Source: Burkholderiaceae bacterium (lineage in GTDB: Bacteria; Pseudomonadota; Gammaproteobacteria; Burkholderiales; Burkholderiaceae_D). From it: DNA of 64,000 nucleotides. Position numbers and translations under genes: made by a program. Shown here one piece after another: positions 36,521-45,612 of this stretch (position 1 is the first letter of the stretch; each line of letters opens with the position of its first letter). The notes beneath the pieces were generated by a model. The model saw nothing but the letters and a program-made list of their open reading frames with translations, was not told the DNA's origin and ran no database searches. The DNA is taken from NCBI GenBank assembly GCA_019232795.1, contig JAFANH010000091.1:1-64000 (forward strand), read 5' to 3'.

Positions 36521-36538
36521 GTTCCACTCAACCCCGCA

Positions 36539-39094
36539 TTAGAACTTCATGTCGAGACGTACGCCGCCGTAGCGGAAGGCGTCGCGCGCGGGTGTCCACG
36601 AAGTGGACGGTGTCGCTGCGCTCACGGTGCCGGTGTAGGTCTTGAAGGCCGAACCGAAGCCACCCGTGCCGCCGGTTGCATACTGGCGGTCGAACGCGTT
36701 ATCCAGGAAGAAGGTCAAGGTGTAGCGCTTGGCCTTGTCCTTCAAGCCATAGCCGAGGTTGGTGATGCTGTAGCCGGGCAGCTTCAGACTCGGGTCCTGG
36801 TTGATGTTGGTGTAGACGCTGCTTTGGGCACGCGTGTTGAACGAAACGAACTGGTCGAAGGAATAATTTGCCATCGGGAAGTCGTACTGGCCACCGACGT
36901 TGATCTTGCGTTCGGGTGCCTGCGGCAGCATGCCGCCGGTGTCGTTACATGTGCCAGGCAACGAGCCGGGCGCAACTTGGCCGGTGTAGCAGGTGGCCGT
37001 GGTCCAGTTCTTGATGGTGGCACGGTCCCAGGAAGCACCGAGGTTCAACATGAACTGCTTCGTCACCATGGCAGCGGAATCGACTTCGAAGCCATGCGTG
37101 TTCACGCCTGGAATCGAGTTCAGGATCGATTGGGTTGTGCCGTCCGGCAGCGTAACGGTCGATTGCTGCTGGTAATTGCGGAAATTGGTATTGAAGAACG
37201 CGCCATTGATCGTCATGCGATTTTGGAACAGATTGGCCTTGACGCCGAGTTCCGTGCTGCGCGAGGTTTCCGCCGGAACCGGCGCCAGCGAATTTTCCAC
37301 CGGACCGAGACCGCTGGTGACGTCGTAAGCTTTGCCCTTGTAGCCATCGGACAGCATGCCGTACACCATCACCTCAGAGTTCAACTGCTTTTGCAGACTC
37401 AGCTTGCCTGTGACAGCGTCGTCGCCGTTGCCGTTCGGATTCAAGCCGCCTGGGACACCGTTGCCGTTGAAACCGCAGCCGACCGTCTTGGCCGTGATCG
37501 GCGTCGGGCAGGGGATGATGCCCGAGGGGCCTTGCGGGCCGGTGAACGGATTGTAGAAAGCCATCGAGTAGCCGGACACCTCGCGGTTCAAACGCAGGCC
37601 GCCGGTGACAGTCCAGGTCGGTTTAAATTCCCAGCTTGCCTGGCCGAAAATCGCCTTGTTGATGTTGTACGAAGTTGCATCATAGGCGATAGGCGTAGTG
37701 GCCGTCTCGTAAATGCCACGCGTAAAATTGCGCAGGATGTCGTTCCTGCCATAGAACAGGCCGGCGACGTATTTGAAGTCACCTTGGTCCGGCGAGACCC
37801 AGCGCAATTCCTCGGTGGAGGAACGCACGTCATAGGTGCCGGACTGCATGTAATCGCCGGAGGCGCCGATAGTGCTGGCCGCTTGGCCGACCTTGGAGCC
37901 CGGGATCAACGCCTGTCCGTTTGTCGGGGCGGTGATGGGCAGGTAGGCAAGGATATTGCCGGCCGTGAAGTCCTGGTCGCGCGAGTCGTTGGCCAGGTAG
38001 ATGTCGTCCGATGAGATCAGCATGACTTTGCTGCCGTCGGGCAAATCGAGGCTGGATTTCAGGCCAACGCCGCGATCCGTCGATTCCAGTCCGGTGAACC
38101 CGCCGTTGTTGACGGTCGTATTGTTATTTGCTGGGACAATGCCGGGTTCCAGAACGCTGGCAGCCAGGGCCGGATTCTTCACGCCCATGTAATAGCTGTT
38201 GGCGAAATTCATGCTCTTCAGCACGAACACGCAGCAATCGTCGAGTTCATGGTTGAAGTGTCCCGACAGATCGAAGGTCAGATTGTCCGTCGGAGTGAAC
38301 TTCAGCTTGGCATTGAAGGTGCGACCGCCGTAACCGTCGGTCATGCTGCCTGAGCCGGCTTCGTTGTAGACATTGCCGGGGAAGCGCTCATCGAGAGCGG
38401 ACAGACGGAAGCCCCAGTGATCGTCGACCTGACCGCCAACAGCAGCGCCGAGACGCCATTCGTGATCGGTGGTGTAGTACGTGGTGCCGGTCGAAGTGAT
38501 CGGACCACCAACCGGTGTGGTGACGATGTTGATGGCGCCGGCGATAGCCGCCTTGCCGAACAGCGTGCTTTGCGGGCCCTTCAGGATTTCGATGCGGCTG
38601 ATATCGGCCAGGTCACTCAGCGCCTTGAATTGCACGCCGGACGAAGGAATGTCGTCAATAACCGTCACTACGTCGGCTTCGACGCCGACGCCGGTGGTCG
38701 AGGTGCCGACGCCGCGCATGTTGATGCCGTTATTCGCAGGCGTGGTGCCGTAAGTCATGGTCAACGCCGGTTGCATGTTGATGACGTCGGCCAGTTCCAC
38801 CACATTGTTGCGCTTGAGGACGGCGTCGGTCATGACGGAAATTGCCATCGGCACGCTTTCCAGCTTCTCGACGCGCTTGTTGGCAGAGACGACGATGCGC
38901 TGCAATTGCGACGAGTCGTCGGCGGTCTGGTCGGCCGGTGCAGCGGGGGCTGTCACGACAGGCGCAGCGGCGGCTGCCGGTGCCGCTTCTTGTGCATAGG
39001 ATGGTTCGACAAACGCCAGCAGGGCCAGCGCCACGGCTGACGCCATGGGCTTGATGCCGGAATCTATTTTGGATGGGTATTCAGTGCTCCGCAT
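36539..39094 (-). CDS. TonB-dependent outer-membrane receptor
   Basis: An 851-residue receptor. After a signal peptide (about residues 15-34, ending SYA) and an alanine/proline-rich linker comes the plug (RIVVSANKRVEKLESVPMAISVM, then RGVGTSTTG and IEILKGPQSTLFGKAAIAGAINIVT, about 67-180) and a 22-strand barrel ending in GGVRLDMKF with a terminal Phe. It would import oligosaccharides across the outer membrane, powered by TonB. AGAGGAGA precedes the ATG. Lying next to lyase and uronate genes, it is most likely the uronan-oligosaccharide receptor; no SusD-like partner is present. Confidence 0.92.
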   Translation of the reverse strand: MRSTEYPSKIDSGIKPMASAVALALLAFVEPSYAQEAAPAAAAAPVVTAPAAPADQTADDSSQLQRIVVSANKRVEKLESVPMAISVMTDAVLKRNNVVELADVINMQPALTMTYGTTPANNGINMRGVGTSTTGVGVEADVVTVIDDIPSSGVQFKALSDLADISRIEILKGPQSTLFGKAAIAGAINIVTTPVGGPITSTGTTYYTTDHEWRLGAAVGGQVDDHWGFRLSALDERFPGNVYNEAGSGSMTDGYGGRTFNAKLKFTPTDNLTFDLSGHFNHELDDCCVFVLKSMNFANSYYMGVKNPALAASVLEPGIVPANNNTTVNNGGFTGLESTDRGVGLKSSLDLPDGSKVMLISSDDIYLANDSRDQDFTAGNILAYLPITAPTNGQALIPGSKVGQAASTIGASGDYMQSGTYDVRSSTEELRWVSPDQGDFKYVAGLFYGRNDILRNFTRGIYETATTPIAYDATSYNINKAIFGQASWEFKPTWTVTGGLRLNREVSGYSMAFYNPFTGPQGPSGIIPCPTPITAKTVGCGFNGNGVPGGLNPNGNGDDAVTGKLSLQKQLNSEVMVYGMLSDGYKGKAYDVTSGLGPVENSLAPVPAETSRSTELGVKANLFQNRMTINGAFFNTNFRNYQQQSTVTLPDGTTQSILNSIPGVNTHGFEVDSAAMVTKQFMLNLGASWDRATIKNWTTATCYTGQVAPGSLPGTCNDTGGMLPQAPERKINVGGQYDFPMANYSFDQFVSFNTRAQSSVYTNINQDPSLKLPGYSITNLGYGLKDKAKRYTLTFFLDNAFDRQYATGGTGGFGSAFKTYTGTVSAATPSTSWTPARDAFRYGGVRLDMKF

Positions 39095-39207
39095 TACATT
39101 CTCCTCTTAGTTATGTGAAAGGCTTATATGCTCTGCCGGTTGCTTGAGGAACAAGGCCGGCAATTCAACCATGGTGACGACAGTTTGAATTTCTGAGGTT
39201 GGCCATG

Positions 39208-41091
39208 CTACGGCTGGCGATACTTGATGACCCATTTGATGACCAGCGGTTCTTGCATCTTGAACGGACCGGTGGTGCAAGTGACGTGAGTCTTCATGGG
39301 GCCGTCCGGCGATTGGTAAGTTGCGCTGCCCAAGGTCTTTTCCACGCGGCAGGTTTGCAAGCCGCCGACCTCGAAGTCCGTCACTTCGCCCTGGCCGAAG
39401 TGAATATCGTTTCCATTCAAGGCAGCATCATCCGAGAATGATGCGAATTCGAGCGAGACCTGGGCTACATCCAGCGGCGCCGCCGGCGTGTACTTGTCGA
39501 CGCGAACCAGCTTGCCGGCTTCGAGCGTATATTCGGTCTCCAGTTTGATGCGCGCATCCTTGGCCGGCGCTTTGCCGCCGAGTTTGTCGAGCTCATCCTG
39601 GTGATAGCCGACGACATAACGGTCACCGTTCTGCTCGGCATGTATGCCCTTGATATAGGCGGCACCCATCAATTCGCTGCCGTCGGCAAGCTTGAATTTC
39701 GGCAGCAGCTGCGCGTGTTCGTAGCCGCTGTCGGCGATGCCGGACACGATGTTGTGCGCGAACGGCAGCGGATAGTAGGGGCTGTTGTCGTGTTGGCTGG
39801 GCCCGCCATTGACCATCAACAGGCTGAATACCTTGCTCTTGTCGCGGAATACGGCGATGGCGCGGTCGTACTCGCCCTGCGCAAACCAGGTCAGCTTGAA
39901 ACGCGGCTGGGTCTTGTTGAGCCAGGCTGCCAGATCGGGCTTAGTCGCGACGTTTTCGAAGCCGGCGCGATTCCACATTTCGTTGGTGAATACCAACTGA
40001 TGCAACAGCGAGAAGTTTTCCCCGAGGATGCGATGTTCGCCGCGATAGGTATCGGTGCGGCGCCCCTGTTTCCACATGTCGACCGATTTGATCGCCGGGT
40101 TGTACCAGAAGTCGACGTAGCGTGCGGCGATATGCGAGCAATAAGTATAGGCGTACTGCTTTTCTTCCGGCGTCAGCACGTCCAGGTAGGCGGAGATCGA
40201 CAGGATCTCCAGCATGGCGGTCTCGCCATACGGGCCCAAGCTGCGGCCGAAGCTGAGGCCTTCGCCAGATGCATTGGCTTCGCTGAGGGCGAGATCGACG
40301 GTCTTGCGCAACATGGCTTTCAATTCCGGCGTGACGTCCATGCCGGTTTCGACAAAGCGCTCGCAGATCTCGGCCACCAGCAGGATGCTGTAGCGGTCGA
40401 AACGGCCGTCGCCCGGCGTCTCGTCCGAGAAGCCGTATTTGCCGGAATACGCTGCATAGTGTTCCAGCATCTTGTTCATCAAGGTCTTGCTGCCACTATC
40501 GTCTTCCCATCCGAGCAACATACGCAGGCGCGCAATGCTGAAGGCGACGCCATAGTAATTGGTGGGCAGGTTGATCAGGTGGAAATCTGGCTGGGTGACG
40601 AAGGTGCGCCAGTCAAGCTCTTTCTTGAGTTCCATCAGCGTTTGCGGGCTGATGGCTTGTTCGAGCAAGCCGGCTTTCTTCAGTTTGTACAGCGTGGACA
40701 CGTAGTAATAGATGCCCCAGGTATGGTTGTCCATGTGGACGGTCAAATCGGCTATATCGCGGAACTCGCTCAAGACCTGGTTGAAACGCGGATCGTTCCT
40801 GGGAGTGTGCAGCAGGAGGTCGCCGAGGCCCGCTGCGATTTTTCCGGGCAGGAATTTGTCGTCGCTTTCGAATGGGGAATAGCCGTCGATCTTGATGTGT
40901 TCCTTTTCCGTACCCAGTTTCTCGAAGAAATAGCGGAGCTGCGGATAGACGTTGCCCTGCACGATCTGGTTCATCGGCAGGTCCATCAAGGGTTGCGCAG
41001 CAGGCGCGCCCGCCGCTTCCTGCGAACCCAGCAGCAAGGCCGTTGCCAGGGATACTGCTTTCGACATTGCTTTTACTGTAGGCTTGACCAT
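39208..41091 (-). CDS. Secreted polysaccharide lyase-like protein, family not assigned
   Basis: A 627-residue exported protein (signal MSKAVSLATALLLGSQEAAGA). The first about 370 residues are helical and carry HMDNHTWGIYYYVSTLYKL, INLPTNYYGVAFSIARLRMLLGW and GRSLGPYGETAMLEI; the rest is beta-rich. This is the outline of (alpha/alpha) toroid plus beta-sandwich lyases (heparinase II/III, PL8, PL38-like). PL38, which includes glucuronan and alginate lyases, is one candidate from memory. ATG 41091 was preferred over GTG 41106. It is the first gene of the minus-strand row leading to the TonB receptor and has a LacI-like site upstream. Confidence 0.7.
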   Translation of the reverse strand: MVKPTVKAMSKAVSLATALLLGSQEAAGAPAAQPLMDLPMNQIVQGNVYPQLRYFFEKLGTEKEHIKIDGYSPFESDDKFLPGKIAAGLGDLLLHTPRNDPRFNQVLSEFRDIADLTVHMDNHTWGIYYYVSTLYKLKKAGLLEQAISPQTLMELKKELDWRTFVTQPDFHLINLPTNYYGVAFSIARLRMLLGWEDDSGSKTLMNKMLEHYAAYSGKYGFSDETPGDGRFDRYSILLVAEICERFVETGMDVTPELKAMLRKTVDLALSEANASGEGLSFGRSLGPYGETAMLEILSISAYLDVLTPEEKQYAYTYCSHIAARYVDFWYNPAIKSVDMWKQGRRTDTYRGEHRILGENFSLLHQLVFTNEMWNRAGFENVATKPDLAAWLNKTQPRFKLTWFAQGEYDRAIAVFRDKSKVFSLLMVNGGPSQHDNSPYYPLPFAHNIVSGIADSGYEHAQLLPKFKLADGSELMGAAYIKGIHAEQNGDRYVVGYHQDELDKLGGKAPAKDARIKLETEYTLEAGKLVRVDKYTPAAPLDVAQVSLEFASFSDDAALNGNDIHFGQGEVTDFEVGGLQTCRVEKTLGSATYQSPDGPMKTHVTCTTGPFKMQEPLVIKWVIKYRQP

Positions 41092-41356
41092 AAATTCCGC
41101 ATCCACTGAGGGATTGATTCAATGATTGATAATGAACCGGGTGCTTTGCCCGGCTCACCGGCACACCAGTCCTCACGGCGTATCGAGACGCGGGTTCCGG
41201 TGCAACGGTGAAGAATTCGTCTCAGCTTTGTTTTTGTTTTCGTTGCGGCGAGCTGCTCGCCGCGCAATCTGCAATAAACCTTCGAATGCCAAGCGCCTTT
41301 TTTCAGCGGCTCCGCGCCCGCCCGGCACTTCGGTTTATTGGATGTTTTCCAAAATG

Positions 41357-41370
41357 GAAAACGTTTAACT
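41357..41370. promoter_or_regulatory. LacI-type operator, GAAAACGTTTAACT
   Basis: It sits immediately downstream of a minus-strand promoter made of TTTACT (41396-41401) and TAATAT (41373-41378) with 17 bases between. The placement over the start point is the same as at udh. Confidence 0.6.
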
Positions 41371-41372
41371 GA

Positions 41373-41401
41373 ATATTATGAGGCTTCGAATCGAAAGTAA
41401 A
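41373..41401 (-). promoter_or_regulatory. Predicted promoter of the lyase-TonB receptor row
   Basis: Minus-strand -35 TTTACT and -10 TAATAT, 17 bases apart; each matches the consensus at four of six positions. Its support comes mainly from the LacI-like operator directly behind it. CATAAT two bases further upstream is an alternative -10. Confidence 0.4.
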
Positions 41402-41709
41402 GTGAATGTTCGTATTTGTAACATTGTGTTGCGCAAGGCATACACTGAGTGCCGTAAACGGGGACCGTTGCAATACCACTGCCGGGAATTGATCGACACA
41501 CATTTATAAAGCTCATTTAAATCAAATACTTGTGATATTTTTCAAGGCCACTTGAGAATCGGGTTCCCGCCAAAACAGGACATCGAGGCTTGGCTTTGGA
41601 TATGATTTTGCTATTTGAATTGAAATCCCATATTGTGCAAAGGGCCTTCCGCCCAAGGATGATATGGCGATTCAGGTTTTTTTTGCCGTTGTAAGAAACA
41701 AAGAGAAAT

Positions 41710-41722
41710 AAATCGTTTAACT
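41710..41722. promoter_or_regulatory. LacI-type operator, AAATCGTTTAACT
   Basis: A second site about 350 bases from 41357-41370. It may serve as an auxiliary operator for looping, or mark another promoter not recognised here. Confidence 0.45.
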
Positions 41723-41765
41723 ACGGTGTTCGTGTGGACGGACGGGGCGGGTCCCGTCCCTTGAA

Positions 41766-42950
41766 TCAGGCAAACCAGAGAAGCGGCTGGCGGATAGGGA
41801 AATTGCGGATGATCTCGCCGGTTTGCGGATCGGGATCGAGTTTGCGCCAGAGGGCGAGATATTGGGGTTGCGATAGCGCTTGGCCGGCAAACAGCAAATG
41901 CACCTGACGCACTGGAAGTTGATCGAAGTATTCGACGTCGGCCGGGTAGGGCCATGCCGCCTTGTCGGCGATATACGGATACATATAGGCGACCGCTTGC
42001 TTCAGGCTGCACCCGTCCGCCGTTTGATAGAGAAACAGATTCTCGCCATCCTGCGACAGGATGTGGGCGATGGTCGACAATACGTCGATGTTGAACAGCG
42101 AATAGCTGTAGGGTTTGGTGCGCGCCAGTTCAAGCGGCTGTCTGCCTGCGCGATCGATCTGCTGCGGCAGCAGTACCTGCGTGAATCGCTCGCGCGCGGT
42201 ATTGCGCCATTCACGCGCACCGCTTAGTTGCGCAAACTGCAGGCACTGCAGCAGCCAGCAACTGCCGTGATTATTCTTTTCCGCTTTTTCGGCCTTGGCG
42301 TTTTCGGAGGTGTTTAGCCAGTGCAGGTATTGTCCGAACCAGTCTGCGACGGCGGCTTGTGTGTCGACGGGATAGATTTTGGCACCGGCTGAGCGGAGCA
42401 ACTCCGCGGCCCGTGCAACTTCGACCAGGTGCAAGGTGTCAATAATGCCGATGCCGCGCCCCCGGTTACGCCCGACAATGGCCTGGGCATAGTCGAGACG
42501 CGGGTTCATGCGGCTTTCTGCGGTGACAAACCAGGCCGCCAAGTGTTGAACGGCGTGGCTGGCGTAACGCGGTTCGCCGGTCAGGCGCCACGCGGCCGTC
42601 AATGCCGGGACCAGCAGGCTCAAGCGTATCAAGGCATCGCGATGGGCGACGAATTTCTCGGGATTGGAATAGCCGTCGCGCTGGATATAGGGACCGGTGG
42701 GGTCATTCGGATTCGGCCACCAATAGTCGCCTTCCGAATAGTAATCGTGCGGACTGCCTGGGCTGCGCGGCGCGCGCAAACTGGTCAGGGGCAACGGAGC
42801 TTGTTCCAAAGCGCGATCGGCCAGGCGCAGGACGCGCGCCCGTTCTATCTGCCTCAAGTCGAAATCGGGGGGGGGCAGGCTGGTTGCGCCATACATGGCG
42901 GGTGGTACCGCCAAGGCTGCCGCGCTCAAACAAAATTGACGTCTATCCAT
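41766..42950 (-). CDS. Tat-exported alginate lyase-family protein
   Basis: A 394-residue protein of the alginate-lyase superfamily (PF05426-like). It begins MDRRQFCLSAAALAVPPA, a twin-arginine signal, so it is likely folded before export. Conserved features are YSEGDYWWPNPNDPTGPYIQRDG, the substrate-cleft NNHGSCWLLQ block and RTKPYSYSLFNIDVLSTIA. The family degrades alginate or related uronans. It is divergent from the lacI gene and shares its control region. There is no partner gene downstream before the long intergenic region. Confidence 0.85.
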   Translation of the reverse strand: MDRRQFCLSAAALAVPPAMYGATSLPPPDFDLRQIERARVLRLADRALEQAPLPLTSLRAPRSPGSPHDYYSEGDYWWPNPNDPTGPYIQRDGYSNPEKFVAHRDALIRLSLLVPALTAAWRLTGEPRYASHAVQHLAAWFVTAESRMNPRLDYAQAIVGRNRGRGIGIIDTLHLVEVARAAELLRSAGAKIYPVDTQAAVADWFGQYLHWLNTSENAKAEKAEKNNHGSCWLLQCLQFAQLSGAREWRNTARERFTQVLLPQQIDRAGRQPLELARTKPYSYSLFNIDVLSTIAHILSQDGENLFLYQTADGCSLKQAVAYMYPYIADKAAWPYPADVEYFDQLPVRQVHLLFAGQALSQPQYLALWRKLDPDPQTGEIIRNFPIRQPLLWFA

Positions 42951-43336
42951 TTTTTCTCGCTATCCAGGTTAGTTTGCATCGCGGCTTGAGCATCTTTCTG
43001 CCAGACGGCGATACAAGCTTTGTTTATTCGTTTACTTAAGGTTTACATGCGGCAATGAATCACCTAGCATAGCAAGTCGCTGGTTTTGTCATGCTGTCAT
43101 CACCCCCTGTTTTGAGCTAGGATAGCGTAAACGATTAACCGGGCGGTGCGCTAAGCAATTGGCGGGCAATCGCCACGGCAATAACAAAGAGCGCAAAGAG
43201 CGATTAACAAAGCCATTAACGAGGAATCTCGCAAACACAAGCCTGGGTCACTGGGTTCAATGCACGGGTGCCGCCACGCGGTGGCTTCCGGACCGGTATT
43301 TCCATGCGGGCCGGTGTTTGCAGGTAAGTTCTGTCC
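42951..43336. other. Divergent control region between the Tat-lyase gene and lacI
   Basis: The 386 bases contain no gene. One good LacI-like site lies at 43127-43140; a weaker CGTTTACTTAAG is near 43031. The regulator may thus control both its own gene and the lyase. Confidence 0.5.
43127..43140. promoter_or_regulatory. LacI-type operator, GTAAACGATTAACC
   Basis: Its reverse complement, GGTTAATCGTTTAC, matches the kdgD-promoter copy over twelve positions. It lies about 200 bases before the lacI start, fitting autoregulation. Confidence 0.55.
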
Positions 43337-44329
43337 ATGAAAAAGAAGATAGCGACCATACGCGACGTTGCGGCGGCAGCGGGCGTCTCAACTGCGACCG
43401 TGTCCAAATTCGTCAACGGCGCTCAAAGGTTTTCCCCCGCGGTCGAAACGACCCTGAGGGCGGTGATCAAGGATCTGGGCTACGTGTCCAACCCCTTGGC
43501 GCAATCCATGATCACGGGCCGCACCAAGTCGATCGGCTTGTCGGTTCTCGATATCAGCAATCCGCATTTCGCCAGCATTGTCAAAGGCGCCAATCGAATC
43601 AGCGAACAGCATGGCTATACCCTGCTGCTCGGCAATACCGGAGAGAATCCACAGCGCGAGCGGCCGCTGCTTGAGGCCTTGAGCCGGCGCGTAGATGGTT
43701 TGATCATTTTCTCGCGCATGCCGGAAGCCGAGATGGAATGGATGCTGCAATTGCAAAAGCCCCTGGTGTTTTTCGGGCGGCTGACCCAGATGCATCTGCC
43801 CAGGGTGGCCAGCGACGATCATCGCGGCGGCTATATGGTGGCGCAGCATTTGCAGGCACTGGGACACAAGAAAATGGCCTATCTTGGATTTTCCAAGTCG
43901 CGTCGCAACGACGAGCGGCTCGAGGGTATCCGGGAATGCCTGGATGCGCGCAGTTTGCCGGTCGCGGTATACGATACGGACATGCCGTCGTCCATGGAGG
44001 GCGAGCGCATGTGTTCCACCATCATGCTGGGACCGGATCGGCCTGATGCGTTGATCTGCTATAACGACTTGCTGGCGCTCGGATTCATGAAGGAAGCGCA
44101 GACTCTCGGGTTTCGTTTGCCCACCGATATTTCCGTCGCGGGCTTCGACAATATCGAATTCGGGCGCTACACCTATCCGCCGCTGACGACCGTCGACTTG
44201 CAGAGCGAGCAAATGGGGGTCTCGGCGGCGGAAAAATTGCTGGCAATCATTGATGGAAAAGCGACCGACGATATCACCACCATCGAGCCGCGCCTGATCG
44301 TGCGGGCTTCTACTGTCAATCGCGCCTGA
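43337..44329 (+). CDS. LacI family transcriptional regulator of the uronate locus
   Basis: A 330-residue repressor. Residues 5-27 (IATIRDVAAAAGVSTATVSKFVN) are the DNA-binding HTH, followed by the hinge helix NPLAQSMITGRTKSIG and a periplasmic-binding-protein-like effector domain (about 62-330) with VASDDHRGGYMVAQHLQALGHKKMAYLG and ISVAGFDNIEFGRYTYPPLTTV. It should be released from CGTTTAA-type operators by a sugar acid made in the pathway. Seven such sites flank genes of this locus; that it binds them is inference from their position. Confidence 0.93.
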   Translation: MKKKIATIRDVAAAAGVSTATVSKFVNGAQRFSPAVETTLRAVIKDLGYVSNPLAQSMITGRTKSIGLSVLDISNPHFASIVKGANRISEQHGYTLLLGNTGENPQRERPLLEALSRRVDGLIIFSRMPEAEMEWMLQLQKPLVFFGRLTQMHLPRVASDDHRGGYMVAQHLQALGHKKMAYLGFSKSRRNDERLEGIRECLDARSLPVAVYDTDMPSSMEGERMCSTIMLGPDRPDALICYNDLLALGFMKEAQTLGFRLPTDISVAGFDNIEFGRYTYPPLTTVDLQSEQMGVSAAEKLLAIIDGKATDDITTIEPRLIVRASTVNRA

Positions 44330-44371
44330 TAGCAGGGCGACCCGATGGGTGGTCCGACATAAGTGGTAGGC

Positions 44372-44384
44372 TTGGTCAGGCCAA
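44372..44384. promoter_or_regulatory. GntR-type operator 1 upstream of kdgD
   Basis: TTGGTCAGGCCAA is a 13-bp near-palindrome, matching sites ahead of the GntR-family gene at 50166. It lies upstream of the predicted kdgD -35. Confidence 0.6.
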
Positions 44385-44401
44385 TTCTGCGAATAATTAA
44401 T

Positions 44402-44414
44402 CCGGTCAGACCAA
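44402..44414. promoter_or_regulatory. GntR-type operator 2 upstream of kdgD
   Basis: CCGGTCAGACCAA, thirty bases (about three helical turns) from operator 1, so both lie on one face of the helix. The spacing suits cooperative binding. Confidence 0.6.
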
Positions 44415-44431
44415 TTTTTTAATTCCAGCCC

Positions 44432-44460
44432 TTTACCAAGCTGGAAAAATCGCTTATATT
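44432..44460 (+). promoter_or_regulatory. Predicted kdgD promoter
   Basis: -35 TTTACC (44432-44437) and -10 TATATT (44455-44460), 17 bases apart. The start point would fall inside the LacI-like site at 44465-44480, while both GntR-like sites lie upstream of the -35. Confidence 0.5.
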
Positions 44461-44464
44461 GTGA

Positions 44465-44480
44465 AGTTAATCGTTTAACT
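44465..44480. promoter_or_regulatory. LacI-type operator, AGTTAATCGTTTAACT
   Basis: Palindromic apart from the centre; identical to the udh palindrome in both outer arms. It overlaps the expected kdgD start point. Confidence 0.65.
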
Positions 44481-44582
44481 TCTCTCGTTTGTCCGATTAT
44501 CCGCCCGTCGTTGTTGGTTTGCTGACAACATTTTCTATTGTTTGCCGATTGCTTGCTGTCTATCGCCTAATTTGGAGTCGAA

Positions 44583-45494
44583 ATGAATCACTTGGAACTT
44601 AAACAAATTATGTCCTCTGGCCTGCTGTCGTTTCCGGTGACGGATTTCGATCAGGCCGGCAACTTCCGCGCTGATACCTATGCGAAGCGCCTGGAATGGC
44701 TGGCCCCATATGGCGCGAGTGCATTGTTTGCTGCGGGCGGTACCGGTGAGTTTTTTTCTCTGACCCAGCAGGAGTATTCTGATGTCATCAAGGTGGCAGT
44801 CGATACCTGCCGCGGCTCGGTGCCCATCCTGGCCGGCGCCGGCGGCCCGACCCGCACTGCGATCGCCTACGCGCAAGAGGCCGAACGCCTGGGCGCACAG
44901 GGCGTGCTGCTGCTGCCGCACTATTTGACCGAAGCTAGCCAGGACGGCCTGGTCGATCACGTCGAGCAATTCTGTAAATCGACCAAACTCGGCGTCGTGG
45001 TCTATAACCGCAACGTTTGCCGCCTGACGCCGGATTCGCTCGAAAAATTGGCCGACCGTTGCCCGAACCTGATCGGCTTCAAGGACGGCATCGGCGACAT
45101 CGAGCTGATGGTGTCGATCTGGCGCCGCTTGGGCGACCGCTTGACCTATCTGGGCGGGCTGCCGACCGCTGAAGTGTATGCGGCTGCTTACAAGGCTCTG
45201 GGCGTGCCGGTGTATTCGTCCGCGGTATTCAACTTCGTGCCGAAACTGGCGATGGACTTCTACCACGCCGTTGCCAAGGACGACCACGCTACGCAAAATC
45301 GCTTGATCGACGAATTCTTCCTGCCGTATCTGAAGATCCGCAACCGCAAGGCAGGTTATGCGGTCAGTATCGTCAAGGCCGGCGCTCGCCTGGTCGGCTA
45401 CGACGCTGGTCCGGTGCGTGCACCGCTGACCGACTTGACGGCAGAAGAATGCGAGATGCTCGACAAGCTGATTCGCGCGCAAGGCGCACAATAA
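44583..45494 (+). CDS. kdgD: 5-dehydro-4-deoxyglucarate dehydratase
   Basis: A 303-residue member of the DapA/NAL aldolase superfamily that dehydrates and decarboxylates 5-keto-4-deoxyglucarate to 2,5-dioxopentanoate. It has the GGTGEF loop (52-57), Tyr141 in VVVYNRN and the Schiff-base Lys167 in [10 protein letters not shown]. It starts the kdgD-dehydrogenase-permease-lactonase row and carries both regulator sites upstream. Length and sequence are typical of KdgD. Confidence 0.95.
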   Translation: MNHLELKQIMSSGLLSFPVTDFDQAGNFRADTYAKRLEWLAPYGASALFAAGGTGEFFSLTQQEYSDVIKVAVDTCRGSVPILAGAGGPTRTAIAYAQEAERLGAQGVLLLPHYLTEASQDGLVDHVEQFCKSTKLGVVVYNRNVCRLTPDSLEKLADRCPNLIGFKDGIGDIELMVSIWRRLGDRLTYLGGLPTAEVYAAAYKALGVPVYSSAVFNFVPKLAMDFYHAVAKDDHATQNRLIDEFFLPYLKIRNRKAGYAVSIVKAGARLVGYDAGPVRAPLTDLTAEECEMLDKLIRAQGAQ

Positions 45495-45557
45495 GCCTTG
45501 GGTCGGCGGTATTTGACCGCCTTGCCGGCGAGCCTCAGGTACGCCGTTATTGTTGGG

Positions 45558-45581
45558 GCCCGCCCGCTGTTTGCGGCGGGC
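45558..45581 (+). repeat. Intercistronic hairpin between kdgD and the dioxovalerate dehydrogenase gene
   Basis: A seven-plus-two base-pair GC stem with one bulge and a five-base loop, in the 118-base gap. No T run follows, so it may set relative expression or mRNA stability rather than stop transcription. Confidence 0.4.
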
Positions 45582-45612
45582 TAAATCGTCTTTAGAAGTA
45601 GAGGAGTTTTCC

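Larger units (their letters stand above)
41092..41765. other. 674-base control region upstream of the lyase-like gene
   Basis: No convincing gene lies here. It holds two LacI-like sites (41357-41370 and 41710-41722), a minus-strand promoter beside the first, and a 7-bp hairpin (41740-41746 with 41753-41759) just after the alginate-lyase-family gene. The rest is AT-rich untranslated DNA. Confidence 0.55.

Noticed and set aside
36281-41109. Long plus-strand open frames opposite the TonB receptor and lyase genes
   Set aside because: The minus-strand products have signal peptides, family motifs and ribosome-binding sites; the plus frames do not.
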